In this document: positions 52,181 through 61,444 of the stretch, piece after piece
Numbering within the stretch: the stretch's first letter is position 1
How the letters are laid out: the number at the start of each line of letters is the position of its first letter
NCBI GenBank assembly: GCA_041398225.1
Contig: JAWKVD010000020.1
Coordinates: forward strand, 1 to 63,475
DNA: 63,475 nt
Direction of reading: 5' to 3'
Source: JAWKVD01 sp041398225
Lineage (GTDB): Bacteria > Pseudomonadota > Alphaproteobacteria > Caulobacterales > Hyphomonadaceae
Notes under the pieces: model-generated
The model's input: only the letters and a program-made list of their open reading frames with translations
What the model was told of the DNA's origin: nothing
Databases searched by the model: none
Translations under genes and position numbers: made by a program

Positions 52181-53613
52181 AGTCTAGTCCGGGCGGCGGT
52201 TCCGGGACATTCGTAGCCGCCGCCTGAGACCGGAAACGTCCTGACCGACGCGGGTGATGGAAAGCCATGCCCCAGTCGCGCAAGCCGGCGAGAAGCAGCG
52301 GCAGTACGATCAGGTCCCAGATCGGTCGCGCACAGATCCCGGGCCAGTCGAAGGAATGAAATGCGCTTTCAAGCCAGCGATAGCGCTTGGCGGTCGCATC
52401 CGCGATACGACGGACCTCGCCCGTATCGGCGTCCAGATAGACGCGCGTGTCGTCTGGAAGGCGCAGGCGGATGACGGGTAGGCGCGCGTCGCGCTTGTGG
52501 CCGTAATAGTAGGCGTCTTCGGTTTGAAGCAGGTCGAGCTTAGCAGTCGACAGAGGTTCGGGAGCGGTCTCCAACCGTTCGCGCAGGGTGGGGAGATCGA
52601 GTGGCGCTGTGTCGGATACGCCGATCCGGACCTCGCTTCCGTCGCGCCAGCGAAGAACTGCGCGGGGATCGCCCAGCAGGGGGGCCGATCGAACCTGAAC
52701 GAGATCCCCCATCGCCGAGAGATCGCGCGCAACAGAAAGCATGGCGCGAACGTCGCGTCCGGTCATGGCGCCGGACAGGTCGGCGCGCGTGATGGGAGGC
52801 TTGCTCTCGAACAGCCCCCAAGGTTGCATGGTGAGCAAACCGGAGAACGTCCAGGTCAGCACGAGAACGCCGGCGAAAGTGCCCAAAACATGGTGCCAAA
52901 GCCACATTGGACGCCGATACGGAAACCACCGGCCCGACCGACCGCGCAGACGCGCCACGCCGACCACGAGCCCGGTGACCGTCAGGAAGACGCCTTAGGC
53001 GGCCAGATCTGGCAGACCGGAGCGTTGAAAGAGTCGGGTAGAGCCAGTGCGGTATCGCACCGAACCACGAGATTGCGCGTTCGCGTCCCGTCGCGTCCTG
53101 GACAACCTCGCCGGTGGAGCCGGAGACATAGATATAGCTCGATTGCGGATCTTCAAACCGCGCGCGCCATAGCGGCGCTTGCCGCTTCCAGATCGCTGTC
53201 GTCCACTGGTCGACCCTGATGACTTCCAGATCACGAAGCGCGCCCTTGCGCTCGTTCGAGACGGCGAAGCGCTCGACGGTTGTCTGTATGGTCTGTCGGT
53301 CGAGCGGCGCGAGGGGCTCTCCGGTATCGAGCCAAAAGGCGCCGTTCGCCTGATTTGAATTGATCCGTATGACAGGCCGTTCCGCGACCGCCTCAACGCG
53401 AAATGAGCGAACTTCGGCCTCATCGTCGATAGGGAGCGGTGCATCGCAGCAGGCGGACAGGTTCAGTCGGGACAGGCCCGCGAGGCGCTCGTCCGGCGTC
53501 GCCGACGGAAAGCCCTGATACATCATGACGAAGCCAGACAGGCACCACACCGTCATGAGGGCGCCCAGCAACACGCCAAGATAGCGGTGAACCACGATGA
53601 CAGTTTTCAGCAT
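52158..53613 (-). pseudogene. PepSY-associated membrane protein, frameshifted
   Basis: N-terminal half from the ATG at 53613: MLKTVIVVHRYLGVLLGALM, WCLSGFVMMYQGFPSATP, then periplasmic RPVIRINSNQANGAFWLD and SWFGAIPHWLYPTL. The frame breaks at about 52985-53010; the C-terminal half resumes GVFLTVTGLVVGVARLRGR in another frame and continues WLWHHVLGTFAGVLVLTWTF and YYGHKRDARLPVIRLRLPDD to 52158. An in-frame stop and a few missing residues at the joint suggest a small deletion. PepSY proteins often accompany TonB iron or siderophore receptors, as here. Convergent with and overlapping the RND end. Confidence 0.75.
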
Positions 53614-53623
53614 CGACGCTTCC

Positions 53624-53678
53624 AAAAAAGTGCGGCTCCGGGGAGGTGCAGCAGTATGGGAGGTTGTCCCCGGAGCCG
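53624..53678 (-). terminator. Intrinsic terminator after the TonB gene
   Basis: On the minus strand, 12-bp perfect arms CGGCTCCGGGGA and TCCCCGGAGCCG with a 22-base loop end in CACTTTTTT. It follows the TonB receptor gene and lies just before the PepSY start, so it can separate or attenuate PepSY transcription. Confidence 0.75.
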
Positions 53679-53692
53679 GCCACGCGCCCGTA

Positions 53693-55768
53693 TCAGAAAG
53701 CGTAGCTGTAGGTTAGGTGAAGCGTCTGCGGTTGCCCGCGATTGGCGTACATGAAGCGCTCCGTGGTGGAGCCGTCGATAAACGTCGAGCTGACGCGCGT
53801 GGCGTAGTCCTCGTCAAAGGCGTTGGAGAGGCGCGCGGTCAGTTTGTGGTGCTGCTCGGCGTCAATGTAGACATGCCCGGCGATGTCGACGACGACATAG
53901 TCGCCATAGTTGACCGCGCCGAAGCCGGAGACGCTCGAGGACTGCTCGCCCGTCCATAGCAGGTTCAGGTCCGTTCCCCAGCGACCGGAGGGCGTCGCGT
54001 AGCTGGCCGACGCCTTAGCGTAGGTCTTGGGAATTCGGGCGATCTGGTTCGCGGAACCGTCCATCTTCGAGTCGGTGCTGGTGAAGCTGGCCAGACCCGT
54101 GAAGCCGTTGCCGAAGTCTGCGGTTCCGACCAACTCGAAGCCGCGCACCTGCACCTCGCCGGGCACGTTGTAGAAAAGCCCATTGGACCAGAGGTCCGAA
54201 TAGTCCGGATATAGGATCGAGGGATCCAGTCCGGCGTCGGCGAAGGTGACGTCCGAGATCAGGTTGTTGATGTTGCGTCCGAACCAGGTGACCTGCCAGC
54301 CAAAGCGGTCGCCGTCGCCGAATGCTCCGCCGACGGACAGGTTGGCGCTCTCGGATTCTTCCGGCTCAAGGTCCGGGTTTCCAAGCGGGTCATAGGGATC
54401 GACTGCGTAGAGCTGCTCGGCGGTCGGCAACAGGAATGAGGTGCCGACATTGCCCTGAACGTACACGTTCGGCGTGAAGTCATAGCGGCCGGACGCGTTC
54501 CACACGGTCGCCGTAGCGCCGCCGGTATCGTTATAGCGCACGCCTGCCGCGAACGCTCCGTTCTCGATCATGTCGCTGGTCGTTCGCACTTGGGCGAAGA
54601 CCGCGTTGACCTCTTCGGTCTGCTCACGGATGAGCAGAACGTCGTCGCGCCCGGAATATTGCTGGAAGTCGTAGCCAAGCACGTATTCGAGCGGACCGCC
54701 GTCGATTTTGGCGAGGGCGTTTACGCCCTTGTCCTCATATCCCCAGTAGAGACCGTCATCGACGAGCTCCTGTCCGCTTCCGGCGGGAACCAGATTGTTG
54801 ATTGTCGTGTAGTTGGAATCCCAGTCGTGCCAGTATCCCTTGATCTGGATTTGCACGGTTTCGCTGGCGTCGTAGTTCACCCCGAGGCTGGCGATATCCT
54901 CGTCACGCTCGTTCTTGGCGTAGGCCGTGCGTCGCGCGCCCGGGTAGTCCAGGCGAGCGTCGGTGTGCTGATAGCGAGCGTCGAAGCTCAGCTGATCGGT
55001 CGGCGTCAAACGGTACTTTCCGCCGAACGAGTTGACGTCATAGCTGCGGTTGCGGTCGGTCGCGCTCGGTTGAACCACGTCATAGGCCTGAAAGCCGTCC
55101 GATTTGTCCTGGCTTCCGAACAGAACATAGTTGCCCGGCCCGGCCTTGCCCCGGACATAGGCGTCGAAATGGAGCGAGTCATTGGTGTCGCCTCCAACGG
55201 TCACCTGTCCGTTGAAGTCATCCGTATAGCCGCGTGTCACAACGTTGATCACGCCGGCGGCCGCTTGCGTCCCGTAGAACAGGCTTTGGCCGCCCTTCAG
55301 CACTTCGATACGCTCGATCATGCTGGCCGGAAGGGTGTCTGAGATCGTGCCCGAGTACAGACGGTTGTTGATCCTGACGCCGTCGACGGTGAACAGCATG
55401 TCGGACGTGCGCGATCCCTGCAGTGAGATATCGAGATAGCTGAACGGTCCGCCGCGCGGGGCCAGAAAGAGGCCCGGAACCTTCATTTGCAGGGTTTGTG
55501 CGGCGTCCACGAATCCCTGGTTGCGGATTTCTTCCGACGAGACGGTTTCGAGGTCGGAACCGTAGGCCGCCAGCTCTTGCGGCAACGTCTCTTCGATCGT
55601 GACCCCCACAATGACGACACGTTCGCGACCGGTTTCGTCGTCCGTTGTGGGCGCGGCCTGGGCGTGAGCCGACAGGCCAAGCGCCAGGGTGCAGGCGCTG
55701 ACCCCGGCAAGGCAAAGCGCTCGGTTTGTCGGTCGAAGGATGGAGTGTGAAATTGTCGGAAGGCGCAT
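53693..55768 (-). CDS. TonB-dependent outer-membrane receptor
   Basis: 691 aa. Signal peptide to about residue 38 (LALGLSAHAQA). Plug domain: TVSSEEIRNQGFVDAAQTLQ, KVPGLFLAPRGGPFSYLDIS and MLFTVDGVRINNRLYSG. The barrel ends in YSYAF. The plug resembles BtuB/FepA-type small-ligand receptors. Association with a PepSY membrane protein suggests iron-chelate uptake. No cobalamin riboswitch is seen upstream. A palindrome at 55888-55925 is in its 5' region. Confidence 0.88.
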   Translation of the reverse strand: MRLPTISHSILRPTNRALCLAGVSACTLALGLSAHAQAAPTTDDETGRERVVIVGVTIEETLPQELAAYGSDLETVSSEEIRNQGFVDAAQTLQMKVPGLFLAPRGGPFSYLDISLQGSRTSDMLFTVDGVRINNRLYSGTISDTLPASMIERIEVLKGGQSLFYGTQAAAGVINVVTRGYTDDFNGQVTVGGDTNDSLHFDAYVRGKAGPGNYVLFGSQDKSDGFQAYDVVQPSATDRNRSYDVNSFGGKYRLTPTDQLSFDARYQHTDARLDYPGARRTAYAKNERDEDIASLGVNYDASETVQIQIKGYWHDWDSNYTTINNLVPAGSGQELVDDGLYWGYEDKGVNALAKIDGGPLEYVLGYDFQQYSGRDDVLLIREQTEEVNAVFAQVRTTSDMIENGAFAAGVRYNDTGGATATVWNASGRYDFTPNVYVQGNVGTSFLLPTAEQLYAVDPYDPLGNPDLEPEESESANLSVGGAFGDGDRFGWQVTWFGRNINNLISDVTFADAGLDPSILYPDYSDLWSNGLFYNVPGEVQVRGFELVGTADFGNGFTGLASFTSTDSKMDGSANQIARIPKTYAKASASYATPSGRWGTDLNLLWTGEQSSSVSGFGAVNYGDYVVVDIAGHVYIDAEQHHKLTARLSNAFDEDYATRVSSTFIDGSTTERFMYANRGQPQTLHLTYSYAF

Positions 55769-55863
55769 GTTTCCCCGCTATGTCGGTTATGGGCGAGCCG
55801 TGTGGCCGCCTTGTTCTGACGGTCGTGCTCGCCCATTCGGTCGGGGAAGGGCAGGTGATTTAC

Positions 55864-55925
55864 CGTAACCTCGTCAGTTACAGCGGGCGTTACAGCCCGA
55901 AGCCGGGCTGGATCGGGCTGTAACG
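55864..55925. promoter_or_regulatory. GTTAC motif cluster and palindrome upstream of the TonB gene
   Basis: CGTTACAGCCCGA (55888-55900) and TCGGGCTGTAACG (55913-55925) form 13-bp perfect arms 12 bases apart. Further GTTAC or GTAAC motifs are at 55864 and 55877 (GTTACAGC repeated 12 bases apart). The cluster lies 96-156 bases before the receptor start, so it may be an operator array. It might also be the end-hairpin of the upstream AAA gene; no T run on the relevant strand. Confidence 0.45.
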
Positions 55926-55944
55926 CTTCATTTTATGAGTCTTT

Positions 55945-57915
55945 TTAGTCGACGATGCGGAGATGAGGTGGTGCGCTGCCAAGCACCTCCAGCACCACCC
56001 GACGCAGGTCGCGGATGCCCAGCGCCTCCGTCTCAACGGTGCGGGTGATGGCTTCGCGGTCCGCTTCCGTCAGGCTTTCGCGGCCGGGCCGGCTCGCGCC
56101 ATAGCTTTCGGCGATCTCATCCGCCACCACGTCGATGAGTTTCACCACGTCGGTGACCGATGGCCGCTCGATCCGGATGACCATCATCCGATTGACCAGA
56201 GCGCGAGGAATGGCGCCGATGTCGTTCGCCGTGGCGAACCAGTTGATGTGCGAGACGTCGACTGGCTCTCCAATGCACTCGTCGACCCAGGTGCGCGCGG
56301 TAGCGGGCTCCAGCAGGGTCAGCAGCGCGTGGTGCAACCGGCCATTGTGATCCGACCCGCCGCTCTTCTCGATCTCCTCGATAATCAGGGCCGGGTTGGC
56401 CACTTCGGATCGCAGCAGAAGGTCGACCATCGCGGACGGCGCCGCCGACGACCATCCCCGCGAGGTGCCGGTCAGGAAGCGGGCGTCGCTGGCGCCGCCG
56501 GCATTTAGGGTGAGGAAGGGCAGGTCAAGCTTCTGGCAGATGGTTTGCGCCGCCCAGCTCTTTCCGCCGCCGGGCGGGCCGACAAACAGAATCGGCGGCA
56601 GGCGCACACGTCCGTCCCCCTGAATGCGAAGACCGACGCGCAGCAGCGACGTGATCTGCCGGATCGCCGCGGCCATGTGAGGGGCGCCGTCCAGCATCTG
56701 CCGGGCGAACTCCTCCGGATGCGCGCAGGTGCGCAGCGCTTTGGCTTCCATCAGCGGTTTGTAGCGGTCGCGCTCTTCGGATTTGGAGCCGTCGAGCGCG
56801 TTGAGCTGCTTCAGCACGCGTACCTTGGCGCCGGTATATGAAGGATCGCTGGTTGCATCCTCGATCAGCGCGCCCATGACGTGGTCGACCTGCCGGGCCA
56901 GTTGCTCGGGCAAGGGATCCTTGTCTTCGCGCGGCTCCCGCACAACCGACCAGTGATAGGCGAAGTCCCGGACGTGGCGGGCCTCATGCTTGCCGGAGAA
57001 CTGGTCTCGGGCCTGTTGCATGCCTTCAAGACTGGCCTTGCGCACGCTTTCCTCGTCAGGGGGCGGCGTTGGGGGCGGCGCCGACTTGCCTGAGCCATCG
57101 TTGTCGGCGGACTCTGTCGTGGCGGCGTTCGGATCGTCCTCAAGCAGGCCGTTCTCGACCAACACATCGATCTCTTCCGCCGTCGGGAGGCGGAAGGGAC
57201 CGTCATCGTCCTCATCGGCAGGCGGCTCGGTCGCCTGCACGCCGGCTGTTTTCCGCGATTTCTCCGCGCGTCCCCGGGAGAATCGTCCGCTCGGCTTTAG
57301 CGGCGCGTCGATGGCGGTGTGACAGGACCAAGGCAGGGGGTGATCGTCGATCATCTCGACCGAACCGGACGCATCGACGGCGAAGTCGGCGACGAAGCAG
57401 TTGAGACCGTACTGGATCATGGCTTTCAGCGGCCACCGGCCGTCTTCGCCCGGAGCCGGATGCTGCTCGTAGGACTTGATCATGTCCTCCATTTTCTGCT
57501 GGGTCTCGTCCGGCAGGGTCTTTGGCCAGAACGGATCGGAGCGGCCAGTCAGAACGTGGAAAGCGCCTTCCTCGCCACGGACGAAAAAGCCGAAGAAGCC
57601 GACATACTCCGCGACATTGTCCGACGTCAGCGCGATTGGGACTTCGCTGTTCGCCTCATGGATCGGCGGCGAGCGCCCTTCCAGCGTCAGCGCCTGATCG
57701 CCGAAGCAAAGGTAGTAGAGCGTCAGACCGTCGGGCCAGCGCCGATCGGTGGCCCTGACCAGTTGGCCCCCTGGATAGAATGAGAAGGTCTTGAATTGGG
57801 TCCGGGTGGTTCGACCGGGTTCCGGAAGACGTGGATAGGTCTCCGAAACGCGCTTGAGAACGCGTCGTCTAAGCGCTCGGTTCGTGACTGTTTCCCATTT
57901 TTCGTAGCGGTACAT
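55945..57915 (-). CDS. Lon-like AAA+ ATPase with novel N-terminal domain
   Basis: 656 aa from the ATG at 57915 (MYRYEKWETV). The N-terminal 220 residues are a soluble domain I do not recognise (FSFYPGGQLVRATDRRWPDG, a WPKTLPDETQQKM segment). A charged, Pro-rich linker follows (about 225-300). The C-terminal AAA+ domain has Walker A GPPGGGKS at 446-453 and Walker B ALIIEEIEK at about 510-517 (Glu for the first Asp), plus the Lon-like NWFATANDIGAIPRALVNRM. No protease Ser-Lys dyad is present. Likely a remodelling ATPase. It stands alone in the accessory region. Confidence 0.75.
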   Translation of the reverse strand: MYRYEKWETVTNRALRRRVLKRVSETYPRLPEPGRTTRTQFKTFSFYPGGQLVRATDRRWPDGLTLYYLCFGDQALTLEGRSPPIHEANSEVPIALTSDNVAEYVGFFGFFVRGEEGAFHVLTGRSDPFWPKTLPDETQQKMEDMIKSYEQHPAPGEDGRWPLKAMIQYGLNCFVADFAVDASGSVEMIDDHPLPWSCHTAIDAPLKPSGRFSRGRAEKSRKTAGVQATEPPADEDDDGPFRLPTAEEIDVLVENGLLEDDPNAATTESADNDGSGKSAPPPTPPPDEESVRKASLEGMQQARDQFSGKHEARHVRDFAYHWSVVREPREDKDPLPEQLARQVDHVMGALIEDATSDPSYTGAKVRVLKQLNALDGSKSEERDRYKPLMEAKALRTCAHPEEFARQMLDGAPHMAAAIRQITSLLRVGLRIQGDGRVRLPPILFVGPPGGGKSWAAQTICQKLDLPFLTLNAGGASDARFLTGTSRGWSSAAPSAMVDLLLRSEVANPALIIEEIEKSGGSDHNGRLHHALLTLLEPATARTWVDECIGEPVDVSHINWFATANDIGAIPRALVNRMMVIRIERPSVTDVVKLIDVVADEIAESYGASRPGRESLTEADREAITRTVETEALGIRDLRRVVLEVLGSAPPHLRIVD

Positions 57916-58437
57916 GGCATGCCTCAGGTCGGAACTCGCAACTGGCGCCCCCCCGGTCGCCCCGCCACGGAACCGCATCTCGGGTCCCCGGCTGCTTTGG
58001 TCGCTCTGCGTCGCAGCGCAATGTCAGGAAACAGTTTTTTCCATTCTCCCATTCACGTGGGCTAACCCGCACTGGCGGGCGCACATGTTCGTCGTCACCG
58101 CAACCGACGGCAAAAAACTCCGCCCAGCAGGCGGTGCACATCCAGTTTGGAATAGGCGGTCACCCGCCCAAGCCGTCCCTTCGACTGTTTAGATAAGGTC
58201 GTCTGTCCGATGAGACAAATAGCAGGCTGAAAAGAATGCCGTCAGCACCGCCGGGGTCGTGCTGCTTTCGGCAGGGCGCCGCCTGTGTGGTCGTCCGGCG
58301 GTCGGCGGAGCCTTCAGGAGCTATCGACTTGAAGGCGGCTTGTGTTAGAGACGGGCGCTCACCACAGGGCGTTTTGGCGCCGGTGTGATCTCCGCCTGTC
58401 TGAAACGGCGCTGTCTGGCTGTTCGGGGAGGGGCGAG
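57916..58437. other. Intergenic region before tRNA-Val
   Basis: About 520 bases with no gene. Frames here overlap each other without coding character. A run GGAAACAGTTTTTTCC lies near 58028. No repeat or att-like copy of the tRNA end is seen. Confidence 0.5.
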
Positions 58438-58513
58438 GGGCGGTTAGCTCAGCTGGCAGAGCGGCTGGTTTACACCCAGTAGGTCGGCGGTTCGATCCCG
58501 TCACCGCCCACCA
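58438..58513 (+). tRNA. tRNA-Val (anticodon UAC)
   Basis: 76 bases including encoded CCA. Acceptor GGGCGGT/ACCGCCC, D arm GCTCAGCTGGCAGAGC, anticodon stem GCTGG/CCAGT (one G-T pair) with loop TTTACAC (anticodon TAC), and a T arm with TTCGATC. Marks the right border of the accessory segment. Confidence 0.95.
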
Positions 58514-58581
58514 TGAAATCAGGCGCTTAGCTCGATCCGGACCCGATAGCCAACCTGCACCGGCGGAACATCGACGGCGCT

Positions 58582-59223
58582 CTATTCGCGAAGCCGATAG
58601 GCGTCGTGCGCCCGGTGCAGCTCCAGCTCGGCTTCCAACCGGGTGATCCGTGCATCGCGCTCGGCCAGCATGGAGGCCACGTGTGCGGCGTCGATCCGTC
58701 GGGGGATGTGCTGCGGGCAGTTCACGTCCCAAGCAGCGATCGAGAACACAATCGCGCGCTCAGGCCGCCCGGAGCCACCCTCGACACGCAGACGGGCAAT
58801 GAGGTCCGGGTCATCCTCCGTCACCTCGGCGGCGCCCCACAGTTTAACCCGCCGCGCATTTTCGTAGTCGATCAGGAACAAGAACGCTTGCGAATTTTCC
58901 GAGAGGTTGCCGAGCGTTATGTATTGCCTGTTGCCGGCGAAATCAGCGAAGCCGAGCTGGCGGTTCCCGAGCACTTTCAGAAAGCCCGCCGGCCCGCCCC
59001 TGTGCTGGATGTAGGGCTGGCCTGCCGCGTTCGACGTCCCAAGGAAGAAGCTGGTTTGTCGACCGATGAATTGCGCGAGATCTGGAGTGATCCGTTCCAG
59101 CCACGGGCGTCCGGTTTCCATGCGGGCGTAAGCTTCGCGTGAGCCCTTCGCTGACTGTATCTTCTTAACCGCCGGCGAGAAGGCCACGTCGCTGGGTGTT
59201 TTCGGACCCTGCGCCAAGCTCAC
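58582..59223 (-). CDS. Pyridoxamine-5'-phosphate-oxidase-fold flavin-binding protein
   Basis: 213 aa from the GTG at 59223, which overlaps the stop of the DUF1348 gene (GTGA). The split-barrel domain: FFLGTSNAAGQPYIQHRGGPAGFLKVL, FADFAGNRQYITLGNLSENSQAFLFLIDYENARR, VKLWGAAEVTED and WDVNCPQHIPRRID. This type binds FMN and is common next to LysR or AhpD-like genes; it is not the true PdxH. The C-terminus is a short coiled coil (ARITRLEAELELHRAH). Confidence 0.85.
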   Translation of the reverse strand: MSLAQGPKTPSDVAFSPAVKKIQSAKGSREAYARMETGRPWLERITPDLAQFIGRQTSFFLGTSNAAGQPYIQHRGGPAGFLKVLGNRQLGFADFAGNRQYITLGNLSENSQAFLFLIDYENARRVKLWGAAEVTEDDPDLIARLRVEGGSGRPERAIVFSIAAWDVNCPQHIPRRIDAAHVASMLAERDARITRLEAELELHRAHDAYRLRE

Positions 59224-59684
59224 AGTCCCAATGCGCTCAAGGAGGCATGATCGTCGGGGCGGCGTCCCTGCGGCCAATGAAAGAAGCGCTCCGACTCCGC
59301 GATGGGAACATCGTTGATGCTGGCGTGGCGCGCGGTCATGAGCCCGTCTTCATCAAATTCCCAATTCTCGTTGCCATATGCGCGAAACCACTGGCCGGTA
59401 TCGTCTCGCCATTCATAGGCGAAACGCACGGCAATCCGGTTGCCGTCAAAGGCCCAGAGTTCCTTGATCAGGCGATACTCCTGTTCGTTCCGCCACTTCT
59501 CGGCAAGGAAGGCGACGATTTCAGCGCGGCCGCTGAGGAAGACGTTGCGATTGCGCCAGCGACTGTCAGGCGTGTAGGCGCGCGAGACGGCTTCGGGGTC
59601 GCGGCTGTTCCAGGCGTCCTCGGCCAGGCGGACTTTTTGAGCGGCGCTCTCTTCAGTGAACGGTGGAAGAGGGGGGCGGTTCAT
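59220..59684 (-). CDS. DUF1348 (NTF2-like fold) protein
   Basis: 154 aa. The pattern AEDAWNSRDPEAVSRAYTPDSRWRNRNVFLSGRAEIVAFL, WAFDGNRIAVRFAYEWRDD and YGNENWEFDEDGLMTARHASIND is the DUF1348 family, a small NTF2-like domain of unknown substrate. It is co-translated with the flavin-binding protein and follows the AhpD-like gene by 61 bases. Possibly a small-molecule-binding or hydrolytic role. Confidence 0.85.
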   Translation of the reverse strand: MNRPPLPPFTEESAAQKVRLAEDAWNSRDPEAVSRAYTPDSRWRNRNVFLSGRAEIVAFLAEKWRNEQEYRLIKELWAFDGNRIAVRFAYEWRDDTGQWFRAYGNENWEFDEDGLMTARHASINDVPIAESERFFHWPQGRRPDDHASLSALGL

Positions 59685-59745
59685 CTTCGACTCCTTTTGA
59701 TGCGAAGCGGCGGCGGGCGCGGGGCCCGCCGCCTAAAGGCGAGGC

Positions 59746-60294
59746 TCAGGCGGCGAGGCCTTCAGCCACGGGGAAGTCGATTTCGGTCCGGGCCACCTCG
59801 TTGAGATAGTTGGTCCAGATGTTCAGCGCGACGTGCTGCACGATCTCGATGATCTGCGCATCGTCATAGCCGGCGACGCGGACGTGGCTGAGATCGGCGT
59901 CGGAGACATGGCCGCGGCTTTCGGCGACCTTCACCGCGAACACCACTGCTGCGTTGGCCATGGCGTCTCCCGAGCGGCCCTTGCGGTTGGCGGCCATTTC
60001 TTCGGGGGACAGCTTAGCCAGGTTGGCGCCGAGATAGGTGTGGGCCGAGAGGCAATAGCCGCAGCCATTGAACTCCGCGATCGCAAGCGCGATCCGTTCC
60101 CGTGTGGCGGCCGGCAGGCGGCCCTTTCCGAGTGCGCCGAAGAGGCCGAGATAGCCTTCCAGGGCGGCGGGGCTTTGGGCCGCCAGACGGAACAGGTTCG
60201 GGGTGCTGCCGAGCTGCTTGTTGACCTGTTCCAGAAGCGGTCGGGACGCCTCGGGGGCGGCGTCGATCGTGGCGGGGATATCAATGCGGGACAT
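59746..60294 (-). CDS. AhpD/carboxymuconolactone-decarboxylase-like peroxidase
   Basis: 182 aa from the ATG at 60294; an upstream extension reads through the divergent promoter region and is rejected. The CxxC motif FNGCGYCLSAH sits in the helical AhpD fold, with ATRERIALAIAE before it. Family members reduce peroxides or act in aromatic breakdown; the CxxC-SAH motif favours peroxidase activity. First gene of the three-gene minus-strand operon divergent from lysR. Confidence 0.85.
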   Translation of the reverse strand: MSRIDIPATIDAAPEASRPLLEQVNKQLGSTPNLFRLAAQSPAALEGYLGLFGALGKGRLPAATRERIALAIAEFNGCGYCLSAHTYLGANLAKLSPEEMAANRKGRSGDAMANAAVVFAVKVAESRGHVSDADLSHVRVAGYDDAQIIEIVQHVALNIWTNYLNEVARTEIDFPVAEGLAA

Positions 60295-60394
60295 CGCGGT
60301 TTCCTTGTGGTTGGCTTCGATGCGCCCAAGATAGGGGTTCCAATTTTCGTGGGCAGGCCGCATTCTAGGAAGCGCCCTCTCGAAAAATGAGAAC

Positions 60395-61318
60395 ATGACT
60401 GACCGTCTCGACTCCATGTCCATCCTCCTCGCGGCCGTGGACGCGGGCAGCCTCTCGGCTGGCGCGCGGGAACTGGGGATACCCCTCGCTACGGTCAGCC
60501 GCAGAGTGGCGGACCTCGAGGAAAGGCTCCGCACTCAGCTCTTGGTGCGGTCTGCACGCGGGTTGGTTCTGACCGACGCGGGAACGGCCTATGTCGCGGC
60601 TTGCCGGCGCATACTGGAGCAGGTGGACGAAGCTGAGCGCACCGCCGCCGGAAAATTCAGCGCACCCAAAGGGCTGCTAAATCTGACATCGCCGATCGTC
60701 TTCGGGCGGCTTCATCTGTTGCCCGTGATCGCGGACTTTCTGAAGGCCTATCCAGAGGTCGATGTCCGACTTGAGCAGAGCGATCGCCTGGTCAGTTTGC
60801 AGGAGGAGCAGATCGATGCAGCGATCCGCATCGGTCGCTTGCCGGATAGCAGTTTCAGGGCCCGCCGGATCGGGGAGGTGAGGCAGGTCGTTTGCGCCAG
60901 CCCGGCATACCTGTCGGCGCGCGGCCGACCGGAGTACGCCGAAGACCTGGCGCATCATGACTGCATCACCTTTGAAAACCTGATGTCCGCGGACCGGTGG
61001 CGGTTTGGCGAGGGACGGGACAGTAGGCAGATACGGGTTCGGTCACGGATGATCGTCAATACGGCTGAAGCAGCCATCCGTGCGGCCGAAGCCGGGCTGG
61101 GCGTAACGCGGGTCCTATTCTATCAGATCGCCGATGCGGTGGCCGCTGGGCGTCTTGCGATCATTCTCGAAGCCGAGGAGCCCGAGGCTTGGCCCGTCAG
61201 CATTCTCTATGGCGGTGGTCTCGTTCCCCAGAAGCTCCGCGCCTTTATCGATTTCTCGGCCCCTCGGTTGAGTTCCGTACTTTCGAATGGCGCCGGGAAA
61301 GGCTGGACATCGGCATAG
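60395..61318 (+). CDS. LysR-family transcriptional regulator
   Basis: 307 aa. The N-terminal winged helix DSMSILLAAVDAGSLSAGARELGIPLATVSRRVADLEERL and LLVRSARGLVLTDAGTAYV are followed by the substrate-binding domain (from about 90; VDVRLEQSDRLVSLQEEQIDAAIRIG). The start is 100 bases from the divergent AhpD-like gene. Such LysR proteins usually activate the divergent operon in response to a ligand or oxidant; here that operon encodes an AhpD-like protein, DUF1348 and a flavin protein. Confidence 0.9.
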   Translation: MTDRLDSMSILLAAVDAGSLSAGARELGIPLATVSRRVADLEERLRTQLLVRSARGLVLTDAGTAYVAACRRILEQVDEAERTAAGKFSAPKGLLNLTSPIVFGRLHLLPVIADFLKAYPEVDVRLEQSDRLVSLQEEQIDAAIRIGRLPDSSFRARRIGEVRQVVCASPAYLSARGRPEYAEDLAHHDCITFENLMSADRWRFGEGRDSRQIRVRSRMIVNTAEAAIRAAEAGLGVTRVLFYQIADAVAAGRLAIILEAEEPEAWPVSILYGGGLVPQKLRAFIDFSAPRLSSVLSNGAGKGWTSA

Positions 61319-61444
61319 AGGGGCTCTTGGGCGCCTCTAGCGTCACTTGCCCGCCTTGCTTCGCAGCTCCGGCGGGTGACGGTCGGCGATCCGGGCGGGG
61401 AGCTGTCAGCGCTGCTGGCTCCCGCGCCCGGCCCCGGCGAATGA

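Noticed and set aside
55769..55944. Cobalamin riboswitch upstream of the TonB receptor
   Set aside because: No B12-box-like sequence; only a palindrome and GTTAC repeats are present.
41795..58513. Integrated element bounded by the two tRNA genes
   Set aside because: No integrase or transposase, and no repeated tRNA end that would mark attachment sites; the borders are suggestive only.
58582..59277. True PdxH (pyridoxamine phosphate oxidase)
   Set aside because: Only the split-barrel flavin fold is shared; the sequence pattern belongs to a different subfamily.
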